A stretch of DNA of 64,000 nt, taken from positions 3,320,053 through 3,384,052 of the forward strand of contig NC_020504.1 of assembly GCF_000349325.1 (NCBI RefSeq). The letters are read 5' to 3'. This document shows, piece after piece, positions 17,163 to 26,925 of this stretch; position 1 is the stretch's first letter, and each line of letters starts with the position of its first letter. The position numbers and the translations under genes were made by a program. The DNA is from Streptomyces davaonensis JCM 4913. GTDB taxonomy: Bacteria > Actinomycetota > Actinomycetes > Streptomycetales > Streptomycetaceae. The notes beneath the pieces are model-generated. The model was not told the DNA's origin, did no database searches, and saw nothing but the letters and a program-made list of their open reading frames with translations.

Positions 17163-17822
17163 TCAGCCCGTGAACCCGATCCGCCGCAGCACGCCCGCCG
17201 CCGACCGGTCGATCAGCACCGCCGAACCGCAGCCCTGGGGCAGCTCCCCCTTCTCCACCGAGCGCAGCAGCCGCCCGGCCGCGGCGCGGTGCCGCAGGAA
17301 GGCGTACCGGGACACGCCCCGGCCGCGCTCCCGCTGGCCCTCCAGGGCCTGGCCCGGGGTGACGTCCAGGAGTAGCAGGTGCAGGGTGCCGCCCCGGCGC
17401 CGCGCCGCCCGGGACAGCCAGCCGCGCACCCAGGCCTGGGTCCCGCAGTCGTGCACGACGACGCCCTCACCGGAGCGCAGGGCGCGCCACAGCCCGGCGT
17501 AGTGCGCGAACCGGACGAGGGGGCGGTAGACCGCGTACGGCAGGAGGCCGGGCATCCGGGCGTCCCAGCGGTCCCGGGTGTCCTGGGAGTCGATCCGCGG
17601 GCCCTTCACGGTCCGCTTCATGAGGGTGGACTTGCCGCTGCCGGGCAGACCGGTGATCACGACGAGGTCCTTGGGCCCGAAGAGCAGGGCGTGCGGGCTG
17701 TGGCCGGCGCGCTCGCGCAGATCGCGCACGACCGCGGCCGGGGACGCCTCCCGCGCCGGAACGGCCGGCTGCCGGGGTACCGCGATCCCCGTGGTGGTCG
17801 CGTACGCCGAGGTCCTGTTCAA
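17163..17822 (-). CDS. P-loop NTPase (zeta-toxin/kinase-like AAA_33)
   Basis: A 219-aa nucleotide-binding protein. Walker A is GLPGSGKST (residues 58-66 from the chosen start), followed by MKRTVKGPRIDSQDTRDRWD, like small-molecule or nucleotide kinases. GEGVVVHDCGTQAWVRGWLS marks the middle and LHLLLLDVTPGQALEGQRER the strand and helix that hold an Arg-rich lid. It resembles the AAA_33 kinases found widely in actinobacteria. A TTG start at 17822 follows a very good GGGGAGG site; the longer frame from 17855 was rejected. It is divergent from the glycine riboswitch operon and shares that promoter region. Substrate unknown. Confidence 0.72.
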   Translation of the reverse strand: MNRTSAYATTTGIAVPRQPAVPAREASPAAVVRDLRERAGHSPHALLFGPKDLVVITGLPGSGKSTLMKRTVKGPRIDSQDTRDRWDARMPGLLPYAVYRPLVRFAHYAGLWRALRSGEGVVVHDCGTQAWVRGWLSRAARRRGGTLHLLLLDVTPGQALEGQRERGRGVSRYAFLRHRAAAGRLLRSVEKGELPQGCGSAVLIDRSAAGVLRRIGFTG

Positions 17823-18003
17823 CGTGATCGTCCTCCCCTGGGTCAGGTAGGGCACCTGCCCGTCGAGCGTAAAGAGAAGGTAATGCCGGATGCCTGCCGT
17901 TTCTGTACGCGTACCGCCACAGGCCGGTTACAGATGCGGCCCTGCCGCGCCGGAGCGATGCGTGCAATGATGTCCGCGCCAACTGCATACCGGCCGTTTG
18001 AAT

Positions 18004-18201
18004 CCGCGCGGGAGAGTTCCCAGCCTTCAGCTGGGGCGCCGAAGGAGCAAGTCCCTCCCTTGAATCTCTCAGGCCCCGTTACCGCGCGGGCGAGGCACAT
18101 CTGAAAAGCGGACCACCGCCTGCGGTGGTCCCACCCAAGGTGCAAGTCATGCCCACATGTGGTCATGACGAACCTCTCAGGTTCCGATGACAGATGGGGA
18201 G
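18004..18201 (+). promoter_or_regulatory. tandem glycine riboswitch controlling gcvT
   Basis: Two glycine aptamers in a row in the leader before gcvT. Aptamer 1 runs from GCGCGGGAGAG through GGCGCCGAAGGAGCAAG and GAATCTCTCAGGC, all hallmark conserved segments. Aptamer 2 contains CCACCCAAGGTGCAAG, AACCTCTCAGGTTCC and GATGACAGATGG. No strong terminator is seen between aptamer 2 and the ATG at 18241, only about 40 bases with GGGAGGAACG. The rest of the 418-base gap (17823-18003) should hold the divergent promoters. Glycine binding is expected to turn the operon on. Confidence 0.93.
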
Positions 18202-18240
18202 GAACGACCTCGCCGTCATGCCTTGGGAGACAAACGTCCG

Positions 18241-19359
18241 ATGAGCAGTCCTGAACCCCGCCGTACCGCCCTCGATGCCCTGCATCGCTCGCTCGGCGCG
18301 ACCATGACCGACTTCGCCGGCTGGGACATGCCGCTGCGGTACGCCTCCGAGCGCGACGAGCACAACGCCGTGCGCACCAAGGCCGGCCTGTTCGACCTCT
18401 CCCACATGGGTGAGATCACGGTCACCGGTCCGCAGGCCGCCGCGCTGCTGAACCACGCCCTGGTCGGCAACATCGCCACCGTCGGTCTCGGCCGCGCCCG
18501 CTACACCATGATCTGTCAGGCCGACGGCGGCATCCTCGACGACCTGATCGTCTACCGGCTCGCCGAGACCGAGTACATGGTCGTCGCCAACGCCTCCAAC
18601 GCCCAGGTGGTCCTGGACGCGCTGGTGGATCGTTCCGCCGGTTTCGACGCCGAGGTCCGCGACGACCGCGACGCCTACGCCCTGATCGCCGTCCAGGGCC
18701 CCGAGTCCCCGGGCATCGTGAAGGCGCTCACCGACGCCGACCTGGACGGCCTGAAGTACTACGCCGGTCTCCCCGGCACGGTCGCGGGCGTCCCGGCGCT
18801 GATCGCGCGCACCGGTTACACCGGCGAGGACGGCTTCGAGCTGTTCGTGAAGCCCGAGCACGCCGTCGAGCTGTGGCAGGCGCTCACCAAGGCGGGCGAG
18901 GCCGTCGGTCTGGTCCCCTGCGGTCTGTCCTGCCGGGACACCCTGCGCCTGGAGGCGGGCATGCCGCTGTACGGGCACGAGCTGACCACCGCGCTCACCC
19001 CCTTCGACGCCGGGCTCGGCCGGGTGGTGAAGTTCGAGAAGGAGGGCGACTTCGTCGGGCGCGAGGCGCTCACCGAGGCCGCCGCCCGCGCCGAGAGCAA
19101 CCCGCCGCGGGTCCTCGTCGGCCTGATCGCCGAGGGCCGCCGGGTCCCGCGCGCCGGATACCCGGTCGTCGCGGACGGCCAGGTCATCGGCGAGGTCACC
19201 TCCGGCGCCCCCTCCCCCACGCTGGGCAAGCCGATCGCCATGGCCTACGTCGACGCCGCGCACGCCGCGCCGGGCACGGCCGGGGTCGGCGTGGACATCC
19301 GGGGCAGCCACGAGCCGTACGAGGTCGTGGCGCTGCCGTTCTACAAGCGCCAGAAGTAG
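18241..19359 (+). CDS. gcvT: aminomethyltransferase, T-protein of the glycine cleavage system
   Basis: A 372-aa enzyme that moves the aminomethyl carbon from lipoyl-H-protein to tetrahydrofolate, releasing ammonia. Signs are LHRSLGATMTDFAGWDMPLR near the start, the folate-site region LFDLSHMGEI, YVGDDG-like IARTGYTGEDGFELFV (residues about 180-196), and the C-terminal GCV_T_C domain with EVTSGAPSPTLGKPIAMAYV. The ATG at 18241 begins the conserved N-terminus; the in-frame ATG at 18187 lies inside the riboswitch. It is the first gene of the glycine-responsive operon. Confidence 0.96.
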   Translation: MSSPEPRRTALDALHRSLGATMTDFAGWDMPLRYASERDEHNAVRTKAGLFDLSHMGEITVTGPQAAALLNHALVGNIATVGLGRARYTMICQADGGILDDLIVYRLAETEYMVVANASNAQVVLDALVDRSAGFDAEVRDDRDAYALIAVQGPESPGIVKALTDADLDGLKYYAGLPGTVAGVPALIARTGYTGEDGFELFVKPEHAVELWQALTKAGEAVGLVPCGLSCRDTLRLEAGMPLYGHELTTALTPFDAGLGRVVKFEKEGDFVGREALTEAAARAESNPPRVLVGLIAEGRRVPRAGYPVVADGQVIGEVTSGAPSPTLGKPIAMAYVDAAHAAPGTAGVGVDIRGSHEPYEVVALPFYKRQK

Positions 19360-19471
19360 TAGCCGTAGGTGATGCCGAGCAAGTGATGCCGATCACATCA
19401 CCGCTGCTCACGCACGCCTTCAGCAGTCCCCCCTTCATCAGCACTTCCCCGCGTACAGGAGAATTCAGGCC

Positions 19472-19849
19472 ATGAGCAACCCCCAGCAGCTGCGCTACAG
19501 CAAGGAGCACGAGTGGCTGTCGGGCGCCGAGGACGGCGTCTCGACGGTCGGCATCACGGAGTTCGCGGCCAACGCGCTCGGTGACGTCGTCTACGCCCAG
19601 CTCCCCGAGGTCGGCTCCACGGTGACCGCGGGCGAGTCCTGCGGCGAGCTGGAGTCCACCAAGTCGGTCAGCGACCTGTACTCCCCGGTCACCGGCGAGG
19701 TCACCGAGATCAACGAGGACGTCGTGAACGACCCGTCGCTGGTGAACTCGGCCCCCTTCGAGGGCGGCTGGCTGTTCAAGGTACGCGTCGCGGAGGAGCC
19801 GGCCGAGCTGCTCTCCGCCGACGAGTACACCGCCTTTTCCGCCGGCTGA
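19472..19849 (+). CDS. gcvH: glycine cleavage system H protein
   Basis: A 125-aa lipoyl carrier that shuttles the aminomethyl group between P, T and L proteins. The lipoyl lysine is in [15 protein letters not shown], and the start [12 protein letters not shown] is typical, as are [15 protein letters not shown] and [14 protein letters not shown] site lies 13 bases before the ATG. It follows gcvT by 112 bases and precedes glyA by 14. Normal length; needs LipA/LipB from elsewhere. Confidence 0.96.
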   Translation: MSNPQQLRYSKEHEWLSGAEDGVSTVGITEFAANALGDVVYAQLPEVGSTVTAGESCGELESTKSVSDLYSPVTGEVTEINEDVVNDPSLVNSAPFEGGWLFKVRVAEEPAELLSADEYTAFSAG

Positions 19850-19863
19850 GGAGTCGTAGACGC

Positions 19864-21126
19864 ATGTCCGCCATGAACACGCCCCTGCATGAACTCGACC
19901 CCGACGTCGCCGCCGCCGTCGACGCCGAGCTGCACCGCCAGCAGTCCACCCTGGAGATGATCGCCTCCGAGAACTTCGCGCCGGTCGCGGTCATGGAGGC
20001 GCAGGGCTCGGTCCTCACCAACAAGTACGCCGAGGGCTACCCCGGCCGCCGCTACTACGGCGGCTGCGAGTACGTCGACGTCACCGAGCAGCTCGCGATC
20101 GACCGGGTCAAGGAGCTGTTCGGCGCCGAGTACGCCAACGTCCAGCCCCACTCCGGTGCCTCCGCCAACCAGGCCGCGCTGTTCGCGCTGGCCAAGCCGG
20201 GCGACACCATCCTCGGTCTGGACCTGGCGCACGGCGGCCACCTGACCCACGGGATGCGCCTGAACTTCTCGGGCAAGCAGTTCAACGTGGTCGCGTACCA
20301 CGTGGACGACGCGGGTCTGGTCGACATGGCCGAGGTGGAGCGCCTCGCCAAGGAGCACCGCCCGAAGGTGATCATCGCCGGCTGGTCGGCGTACCCTCGC
20401 CAGCTGGACTTCGCCGAGTTCCGCCGGATCGCCGACGAGGTCGAGGCCTACCTGTGGGTCGACATGGCGCACTTCGCCGGTCTGGTCGCGGCGGGGCTGC
20501 ACCCCAACCCCGTCGAGCACGCCGACGTCGTCACCTCCACCACCCACAAGACCCTGGGCGGCCCGCGCGGCGGCATCATCCTCGCGAAGAAGGACTTCGC
20601 GAAGAAGCTGAACTCCTCGGTCTTCCCGGGCTTCCAGGGCGGTCCCCTGGAGCATGTGATCGCGGCGAAGGCGGTCTCCTTCAAGGTCGCCGCCTCGGAG
20701 GAGTTCAAGGAGCGCCAGCGGCGTACGGTGGAGGGTGCGCGCATCCTCGCCGAGCGGCTGACGGCGGCCGACGCCCGCGAGGCCGGAGTGAACGTCCTGT
20801 CCGGTGGCACGGACGTCCACCTCATCCTCGTCGACCTGCGCGAGTCCGAGCTGGACGGCCAGCAGGCCGAGGACCGTCTCCACGAGGTCGGCATCACGGT
20901 CAACCGCAACGCCGTCCCCAACGACCCGCGTCCGCCGATGGTGACCTCCGGTCTGCGCATCGGCACGCCCGCCCTGGCCACCCGCGGCTTCACCGCCGAG
21001 GACTTCGCCGAGGTCGCGGACGTGATCGCACAGGCGCTGAAGCCGTCGTACGACGCCGACGCGTTGAAGGCCCGGGTCACGGCCCTGGCCGAGAAGCACC
21101 CGCTGTACCCCGGCCTGAGCAAGTAG
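19864..21126 (+). CDS. glyA: serine hydroxymethyltransferase
   Basis: A 420-aa PLP enzyme making serine from glycine plus 5,10-methylene-tetrahydrofolate. Landmarks are [62 protein letters not shown], and the PLP-lysine motif [16 protein letters not shown]. With gcvT/gcvH the enzyme converts two glycines into serine. It is close-coupled to gcvH (14 bases) with GAGGAG before the ATG. A hairpin with a T-run follows before sdaA. Confidence 0.97.
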   Translation: MSAMNTPLHELDPDVAAAVDAELHRQQSTLEMIASENFAPVAVMEAQGSVLTNKYAEGYPGRRYYGGCEYVDVTEQLAIDRVKELFGAEYANVQPHSGASANQAALFALAKPGDTILGLDLAHGGHLTHGMRLNFSGKQFNVVAYHVDDAGLVDMAEVERLAKEHRPKVIIAGWSAYPRQLDFAEFRRIADEVEAYLWVDMAHFAGLVAAGLHPNPVEHADVVTSTTHKTLGGPRGGIILAKKDFAKKLNSSVFPGFQGGPLEHVIAAKAVSFKVAASEEFKERQRRTVEGARILAERLTAADAREAGVNVLSGGTDVHLILVDLRESELDGQQAEDRLHEVGITVNRNAVPNDPRPPMVTSGLRIGTPALATRGFTAEDFAEVADVIAQALKPSYDADALKARVTALAEKHPLYPGLSK

Positions 21127-21135
21127 TAGTTCCCT

Positions 21136-21174
21136 GGTGGGGGCGCCCAAGGATGTGTGCCCCCACCCTTTTTT
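21136..21174 (+). terminator. attenuator or terminator between glyA and sdaA
   Basis: GGTGGGGGC / GCCCCCACC stem followed by C and a run of six T, the best intrinsic-terminator shape in the window. It ends just before the GAGGAG ribosome site of sdaA, so it should reduce read-through from glyA into sdaA. Confidence 0.78.
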
Positions 21175-21186
21175 GAGGAGTTCCCC

Positions 21187-22554
<1,368 letters not shown>

Positions 22555-22687
22555 GCCCCCGGGGCTGACCCTGACCATCATCCTTATTGCGTCATTCGGG
22601 CGACAGCCGACACACGACGCAACCGGACCGGCGGCCCCACGCGACTCACTGGGCAGACAGACACCCCCGATGCGAGGGAGATCCGCA

Positions 22688-22984
22688 GTGAGCTCCTACA
22701 GCGACACACTCACCCCGGCCCAGGCCGCCTGGCCCCTGTGCGGCCGGTACGCCTCCGCTGTCGAGTACGGCGACGACTACCTGCTGCCGCCCCCCGACCC
22801 GGCGCAGCGCCTGAGCACCCTCAGCGCCACCGATCACCGCCGTCTGGACCTGTACGCCGCCCTCACCGTCCGCGGCATCGCGCCACTGCCCGGCGACCAG
22901 CACGCCGTCGAGTCCATCAGCTCCCTCGGCGACGAGGTGATGAACGCGGTCCTGCGCTGGGTCACGAACACCACGAACTGCTGA
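22688..22984 (+). CDS. hypothetical 98-aa protein
   Basis: I do not recognise this protein. It starts at a GTG preceded by GAGGGAG, with N-terminus SSYSDTLTPAQAAWPLCGRY. It contains a Pro-rich turn LLPPPDPAQ, a helical middle and a short C-terminal helix ending RWVTNTTNC. No signal peptide or membrane segment is seen, and it has two cysteines. It lies between sdaA and a phage-type lysozyme gene, at the edge of a patch that looks accessory. The in-frame ATG 18 bases upstream lacks a ribosome site. It may be co-transcribed with the lysozyme gene 73 bases downstream. Confidence 0.6.
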   Translation: MSSYSDTLTPAQAAWPLCGRYASAVEYGDDYLLPPPDPAQRLSTLSATDHRRLDLYAALTVRGIAPLPGDQHAVESISSLGDEVMNAVLRWVTNTTNC

Positions 22985-23057
22985 CCCGATTGACCGCGCG
23001 CGACCGGGGCATATCAACAACTCCCGTCCCCCCACGCACACTTCAGGGAGCCCCCAC

Positions 23058-23615
23058 ATGCTGCGCGGCATAGACGTGAGCGCCTACCAGCCCTCGACAT
23101 ACGACACGGACGGCCTCTTCTTCGTCTTCATCAAGGCGACGGAGGGCCGTTCGTACGTGAACCCCAAGCTCTCAGCCCAGACAAAACGAGCCCGCGAAGC
23201 CGACCTGGTGGTCGGCTTCTACCACTTCCTCTGGCCCGGCAACCTCACCGCCCAGGCCGAGTACTTCGTCAAGCACGCCCCCGAGAAAGCGGGCGACATC
23301 CTCGCAGTCGACTGGGAAACAACAAGCGACGGCACCCACGCGACCAACGCCCAGAAGGACCTGTTCATCCGGAAGGTGAAGGAGCTACGGCCGAACAATC
23401 CGGTGATCCTCTACACGAACCGCCACTACTGGTTGACGGTCGACACAACCTCCTACGCGGGCGACGGCCTCTGGATCGCGGACTACGTCACGGCGGGGAA
23501 ACCTCGCATCAAGGCGAAGTGGCGCTTCCATCAGTACACGGACGATCCCCTGGACAGGAATGTCGCCGACTTCGAGAGCAAGGCGGCCCTCCGCGAATGG
23601 GCCAAGACCGCTTGA
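23058..23615 (+). CDS. GH25 lysozyme (phage endolysin type)
   Basis: A 185-aa muramidase of the GH25 family. It has the opening GIDVSAYQP with catalytic D6, the strand FFVFIKATEG, GFYHFLWPG, and the DWE motif (D85, E87) that supplies the catalytic pair. There is no signal peptide and no cell-wall-binding domain, so it is the bare catalytic barrel, as in some phage endolysins. Such a form would need a holin or lysis to reach the wall; no holin is visible. GGGAG lies before the ATG. The next gene, convergent and 7 bases away, is a broken endonuclease VII-like gene also of phage type. Confidence 0.82.
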   Translation: MLRGIDVSAYQPSTYDTDGLFFVFIKATEGRSYVNPKLSAQTKRAREADLVVGFYHFLWPGNLTAQAEYFVKHAPEKAGDILAVDWETTSDGTHATNAQKDLFIRKVKELRPNNPVILYTNRHYWLTVDTTSYAGDGLWIADYVTAGKPRIKAKWRFHQYTDDPLDRNVADFESKAALREWAKTA

Positions 23616-23620
23616 ATCAC

Positions 23621-23630
23621 GCTCATATGC
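23621..23630. repeat. 10-base direct repeat, copy 1 of 2
   Basis: CGCTCATATG at 23621 recurs exactly at 24461-24470, so the two copies enclose the whole endonuclease VII-like gene. Possibly the scar of an insertion, possibly chance. Confidence 0.3.
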
Positions 23631-24360
23631 GGCCTGAGGGCACCAATTCGGCGCGGAGCCGCATTGCCGGCGGGTCCGAGAGGTAGGAGTTCAGCAAGTC
23701 GAAGGTACGAAGCTCTGCCGGTAGAGCTTCGTACCACCCCAGAGCATGGAAATTGCAGCTGCTGCAGACAAGTCCCCTGACGCACTCACCGCAGCTTCGC
23801 CTGCCCGCACAACATGCATGGTCATGGTCAATATGCATGGCCCTTGGCCCCGTGTCGGTCACGCCGCAGATTGCACACCTCCCTTCCTGGAAGCGCAGCA
23901 ACAGATCGATGAACTCCTTGGTGACGTTGTAGTGCCCAAGGCGGACATACTCGGCGTTGCACGGCTTGCAGTACGGCCGAGGCGCACCTGACGCATTGAG
24001 CGCCGAGTACGCCGACACAGGCTTGTACTCGCCACACTTGCGGCATTCAATGATTCCGCGATCGGCAATCGCCCGCACGGCGCCGTTGGGCCTCTTCTCG
24101 CGCAGCGCTGTGAGCGGTAGCTCCTTGCTCAGTTACTGATAGTGCCCGGTGCACAACCCTCTGGCGGATACCGCCCTCCCACATCCCGCAAAAGAACACG
24201 TGCGCCCATCAGCCGTCATACGGTCGGGGTTGATGGGCGCCAGCACTGTCCCCCTCCGGTGCTGCATGTAGTGGGTTCTACACAGCCCCCGGGTCAGCGG
24301 GTACCTATCGGACGAGCGGCCGCATGCCCATCCGTCGCCGCCCGCGCTGCACGTCTTCAC
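23623..24360 (-). pseudogene. endonuclease VII-like HNH protein broken by one in-frame TAA
   Basis: Reads as a 245-aa protein in a single frame except for a TAA at 24135-24133. The N-terminal part has two Cys/His knuckles, each ending C-x2-H-Y (RGLCRTHYMQ and ARGLCTGHYQ). Right after the stop the frame continues LSKELPLTALREKRPNG, then a C-x2-C pair (CRKC), a second C-x2-C (CKPC) and the HNH core CAICG followed by HIDHDHACC and CVRGLVCSSCN. Intact relatives run from knuckles into the HNH domain, and a Gln codon (CAA or CAG) at the TAA is the simplest ancestral state. The start is probably the GTG at 24360. A GTG at 24078 could restart a 151-aa HNH part. G+C is lower than in its neighbours. 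Confidence 0.72.
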
Positions 24361-24520
24361 GCGATCCCCCACAGACAAGCCCTCGTACGCATCATCCGAT
24401 CAAACGAAGCACTCGAGAGTTCGTCACGGGTACACCAGTCGGATTTCCTGTCGCGCATGCGCTCATATGGCTTGCGTCAGCCTCCGGGTCCGTCCGGATG
24501 TTGCGGAGCGCGGTGAACTT

Positions 24521-25525
24521 TCAGAGCCGTACGACGATCTTGCCCGTGTGGCGGTTGGTCTCCATCAGGTGGTGGGCCTTCTGGATGGTTTCGAGGCCTT
24601 CGAAGACCTCCGCGACCGGTGGGCGGAAGCCGCCGTCGGTGAGGCCGGCGTTGAGGAAGGCGGTGGAGCGGCGGCGGCCGTCGGGGGTGGTGGTGAGGGC
24701 CATGTTGGCGTAGGTGTGGATGGTGAAGGGCCAGTTGAAGGGGATCTCGGTGGGGCGTCCGTCCAGCCAGCCGTAGACGACCACGCTGCCGCCCTCGGCG
24801 AGCGCCGCGGCGAGGCCGCCGAAGCCGGGGCCGCCGATCGCGTCGAAGATCACCTCCGCGCCGCGGCCGCCGGTCAGGCGTCGTACCTCCTCCGCGATCG
24901 GTTCCGTGCCGGCGTCACCGGTCACGATCACCTCGGCCGCGCCCAGGTCGAGCAGTTGCTTGCGCTTCTCCTCGGTGCGGGTGGTGACGACCGGGACCGC
25001 GCCGATGCGGCGGGAGACCTGGATCGCCGCGGTGCCGACACCGCTGGACCCGGCCGTGATGAGGACGTGGTCCCCGGGCCGGAGCCCCGCGGTCTCCAGC
25101 AGGGCGCCGTACGCGGTGGTGTACGTCAGCCAGGCCGCGGCGCCGGTCACCGGGTCCACGGAGGCCGGGCGCCGCACGACGGCGGACTCGGGCAGTACGA
25201 CGCGCTCGGCGTACACGCCCTGGGCACCCATTTCGATGCCGGGGCCGGTCATCACCGGGTCGCCGACGGCGAGTTCGGTGACGCCCTCGCCGACCGCCTC
25301 GACGACGGCGGAGGCCTCGTAGCCGAGCCGGGAGCCGGGGAGTGTGGGCTGGTAGTAGTAAGTCCCGGCGCGGAAGAGGGCGTCGGCACGGTTGAGGCCC
25401 AGCGCCTCGATGCGGAGGGCGACTTCACCCGGCCCTGGCTGCCCGGCGATCGACACATCCTCGATCTTCAGGACCTCGGGGCCGCCGACTTCGTGAAAGA
25501 GCACGGTGCGCGTGGTAGTTGGCAT
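24521..25525 (-). CDS. zinc-independent MDR-family oxidoreductase (quinone reductase type)
   Basis: A 334-aa NADPH-dependent dehydrogenase of the medium-chain family. GroES-like N-terminal half: LFHEVGGPEVLKIEDV and LGLNRADALFRAGTYYYQP. The cofactor site is ITAGSSGVGTAAIQVSRRIG. The catalytic zinc cysteine and the structural-zinc four-cysteine loop are absent, so it should act as a quinone or enone reductase. It is divergent from an AraC regulator with two direct repeats between them, which points to induction by a compound sensed by that regulator. Substrate unknown. Confidence 0.86.
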   Translation of the reverse strand: MPTTTRTVLFHEVGGPEVLKIEDVSIAGQPGPGEVALRIEALGLNRADALFRAGTYYYQPTLPGSRLGYEASAVVEAVGEGVTELAVGDPVMTGPGIEMGAQGVYAERVVLPESAVVRRPASVDPVTGAAAWLTYTTAYGALLETAGLRPGDHVLITAGSSGVGTAAIQVSRRIGAVPVVTTRTEEKRKQLLDLGAAEVIVTGDAGTEPIAEEVRRLTGGRGAEVIFDAIGGPGFGGLAAALAEGGSVVVYGWLDGRPTEIPFNWPFTIHTYANMALTTTPDGRRRSTAFLNAGLTDGGFRPPVAEVFEGLETIQKAHHLMETNRHTGKIVVRL

Positions 25526-25559
25526 GACGACGACGCTACGGGCCGGGTGCGAGACGATC

Positions 25560-25596
25560 CATGTCCGTCGGTCTTTGATTCATGTCCGTTCGTCTT
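25560..25596. promoter_or_regulatory. AraC-type direct-repeat operator
   Basis: CATGTCCGTCGGTCTT (25560) and CATGTCCGTTCGTCTT (25581) match at 14 of 16 bases and are spaced 21 bases apart, two helical turns. They lie 35 bases from the oxidoreductase start and 31 bases from the AraC start, the layout expected for an AraC dimer acting on both genes. Confidence 0.78.
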
Positions 25597-25626
25597 GCCA
25601 CTTGACTCGATGGCTATGGTGCGGAC

Positions 25627-26550
25627 ATGGATGTCCTCAGCGATGCCGTCGCCGCCATGCGCACCGGACGGCCGCACTCCTCCCGCCGGGACAAGTACGG
25701 GCCCTGGGGCATGCGCTTCGAGGCCTCGTCAGGCGCCGGCTTCCATGTGCTGCTGCGGGGGTCGGCCTGGCTGCTCCCGGCGCGGGGCGCCCCCGTCGAA
25801 CTCGCGCCCGGGGATGTGGTGTTCCTGGCCAGCGGATGCGGACACGGGCTGGCCAGCGGTCTGGACGTGCCGCTGGAGGAGGTGCGGAAGAAGGAGGACG
25901 GCACCTGGCCCGAGCTTCCGCCCGACCCGGTGGGCTCGGGACCGCCGACCACCGTCATGCTGTGCGGCGCGTACCTGCTGGACCGCTCACGCGCGCACCC
26001 CCTGCTGACCGAGCTGCCGGAGGTGGTCCATCTGCCCGCCCGCGTCGGCACGCACCGGTCGCTGCGGGCGGCGGTGGAGCTGCTGGGCGCGGAACTGACG
26101 GAGCCGCAGCCCGGTTCGGACACCATCGTGACCTCGCTGCTGGACACGCTGCTGCTCTACATCCTGCGCGCCTGGTGGCTGGGGGAGAGCCATGGCTCCG
26201 GGCACCCCACCGGCTGGGCGGCCGCCCTCGCCGACCCGGCGGTCGCGGCGGCGCTGCGCGCGATCCACGGTGATCCGTCCCGCCCCTGGACGGTGGAGGA
26301 ACTCGGCGCCCGCGGCGGCCTGTCCCGCGCGGCCTTCGCCCGCCGATTCGCGGCGCTGGTGGGGGCGCCGCCGCTGGCGTATCTGACCTGGTGGCGGATG
26401 ACCACAGCGGGCCGACTGCTGCGTACGGACGACACCCCGCTCCGGGTGATCGCCCAACGCGCCGGCTACACCTCGGAGTTCGCCTTCGCCAAGGCGTTCA
26501 AGCGGGAGTTCGGGATGGCACCGGGCCAGTACCGGCGCCGCACGGCCTGA
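25627..26550 (+). CDS. AraC-family regulator with N-terminal cupin
   Basis: A 307-aa regulator. Residues 1-180 are a cupin_6-type sensing domain (HVLLRGSAWLLPARGAPVEL, PGDVVFLASGCGHGLAS). The C-terminal AraC domain has both helix-turn-helices: WTVEELGARGGLSRAAFARR and PLRVIAQRAGYTSEFAFAKA, then FKREFGMAPGQYRRR. Regulators of this class often control a neighbouring oxidoreductase in response to aldehydes, phenols or oxidants. Here the divergent quinone-reductase-like gene is the evident target. The ATG at 25627 is chosen from the cupin N-terminus MDVLSDAVAAMRTGRP. Confidence 0.9.
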   Translation: MDVLSDAVAAMRTGRPHSSRRDKYGPWGMRFEASSGAGFHVLLRGSAWLLPARGAPVELAPGDVVFLASGCGHGLASGLDVPLEEVRKKEDGTWPELPPDPVGSGPPTTVMLCGAYLLDRSRAHPLLTELPEVVHLPARVGTHRSLRAAVELLGAELTEPQPGSDTIVTSLLDTLLLYILRAWWLGESHGSGHPTGWAAALADPAVAAALRAIHGDPSRPWTVEELGARGGLSRAAFARRFAALVGAPPLAYLTWWRMTTAGRLLRTDDTPLRVIAQRAGYTSEFAFAKAFKREFGMAPGQYRRRTA

Positions 26551-26619
26551 GCCACGGCGGTCGGTTGTCGAATGCGGGGCGTCCCACACCACCTCGCTCC
26601 GGCCTGCGACCGCACGACG

Positions 26620-26653
26620 AAGGGGCGCCCGCCCTTCCGGACGGGCGCCCCTT
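26620..26653. terminator. bidirectional terminator
   Basis: Perfect 12-base stem AAGGGGCGCCCG / CGGGCGCCCCTT with a 10-base loop, flanked by A and T residues on either side, between the convergent AraC and EF-hand genes. Confidence 0.82.
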
Positions 26654-26662
26654 CCGTGTGCG

Positions 26663-26875
26663 TCACTTGGTGAGGTACGCCCAGAACTCGTCGAAGGACA
26701 GCATCTTGTCGCCGTTGAGGTCACGGGACTTGATGATGGCCTCGGCGACCGCCTCGGTGACGTTCCAGTCGCCCTGCTGGGCGAGGGCGGTCTTGAACTC
26801 GGCCGCGGTGATGAAGCCGTCACCGTCCGTGTCGATCCGCTCGAACTGCTTGCGTGCCTCGTCGATGTCCGCCAC
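26663..26875 (-). CDS. EF-hand calcium-binding protein
   Basis: A 70-aa acidic protein with two canonical EF-hand loops: DTDGDGFITAAEF (about residues 15-27) and DLNGDKMLSFDEF (about 52-64). Both have Asp at 1, 3 and 5 or equivalents and Glu at 12, so both should bind calcium. No signal peptide, hence cytoplasmic, like the calerythrin/calsymin-type proteins of actinomycetes. It follows the MerR gene on the same strand by 50 bases and is terminated by the strong hairpin at 26620. Role unknown; a calcium buffer or sensor in differentiation is a guess from the group. Confidence 0.88.
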   Translation of the reverse strand: MADIDEARKQFERIDTDGDGFITAAEFKTALAQQGDWNVTEAVAEAIIKSRDLNGDKMLSFDEFWAYLTK

Positions 26876-26925
26876 CGATCCGCCCCTTTTTCGTCGTACC
26901 TTGCGGCTTGTTGCCGGAGGTCAGG

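Noticed and set aside
22688..24470. A functional prophage
   Set aside because: Only a lysozyme, a broken HNH gene and a small unknown gene; no integrase, att sites, packaging or structural genes.
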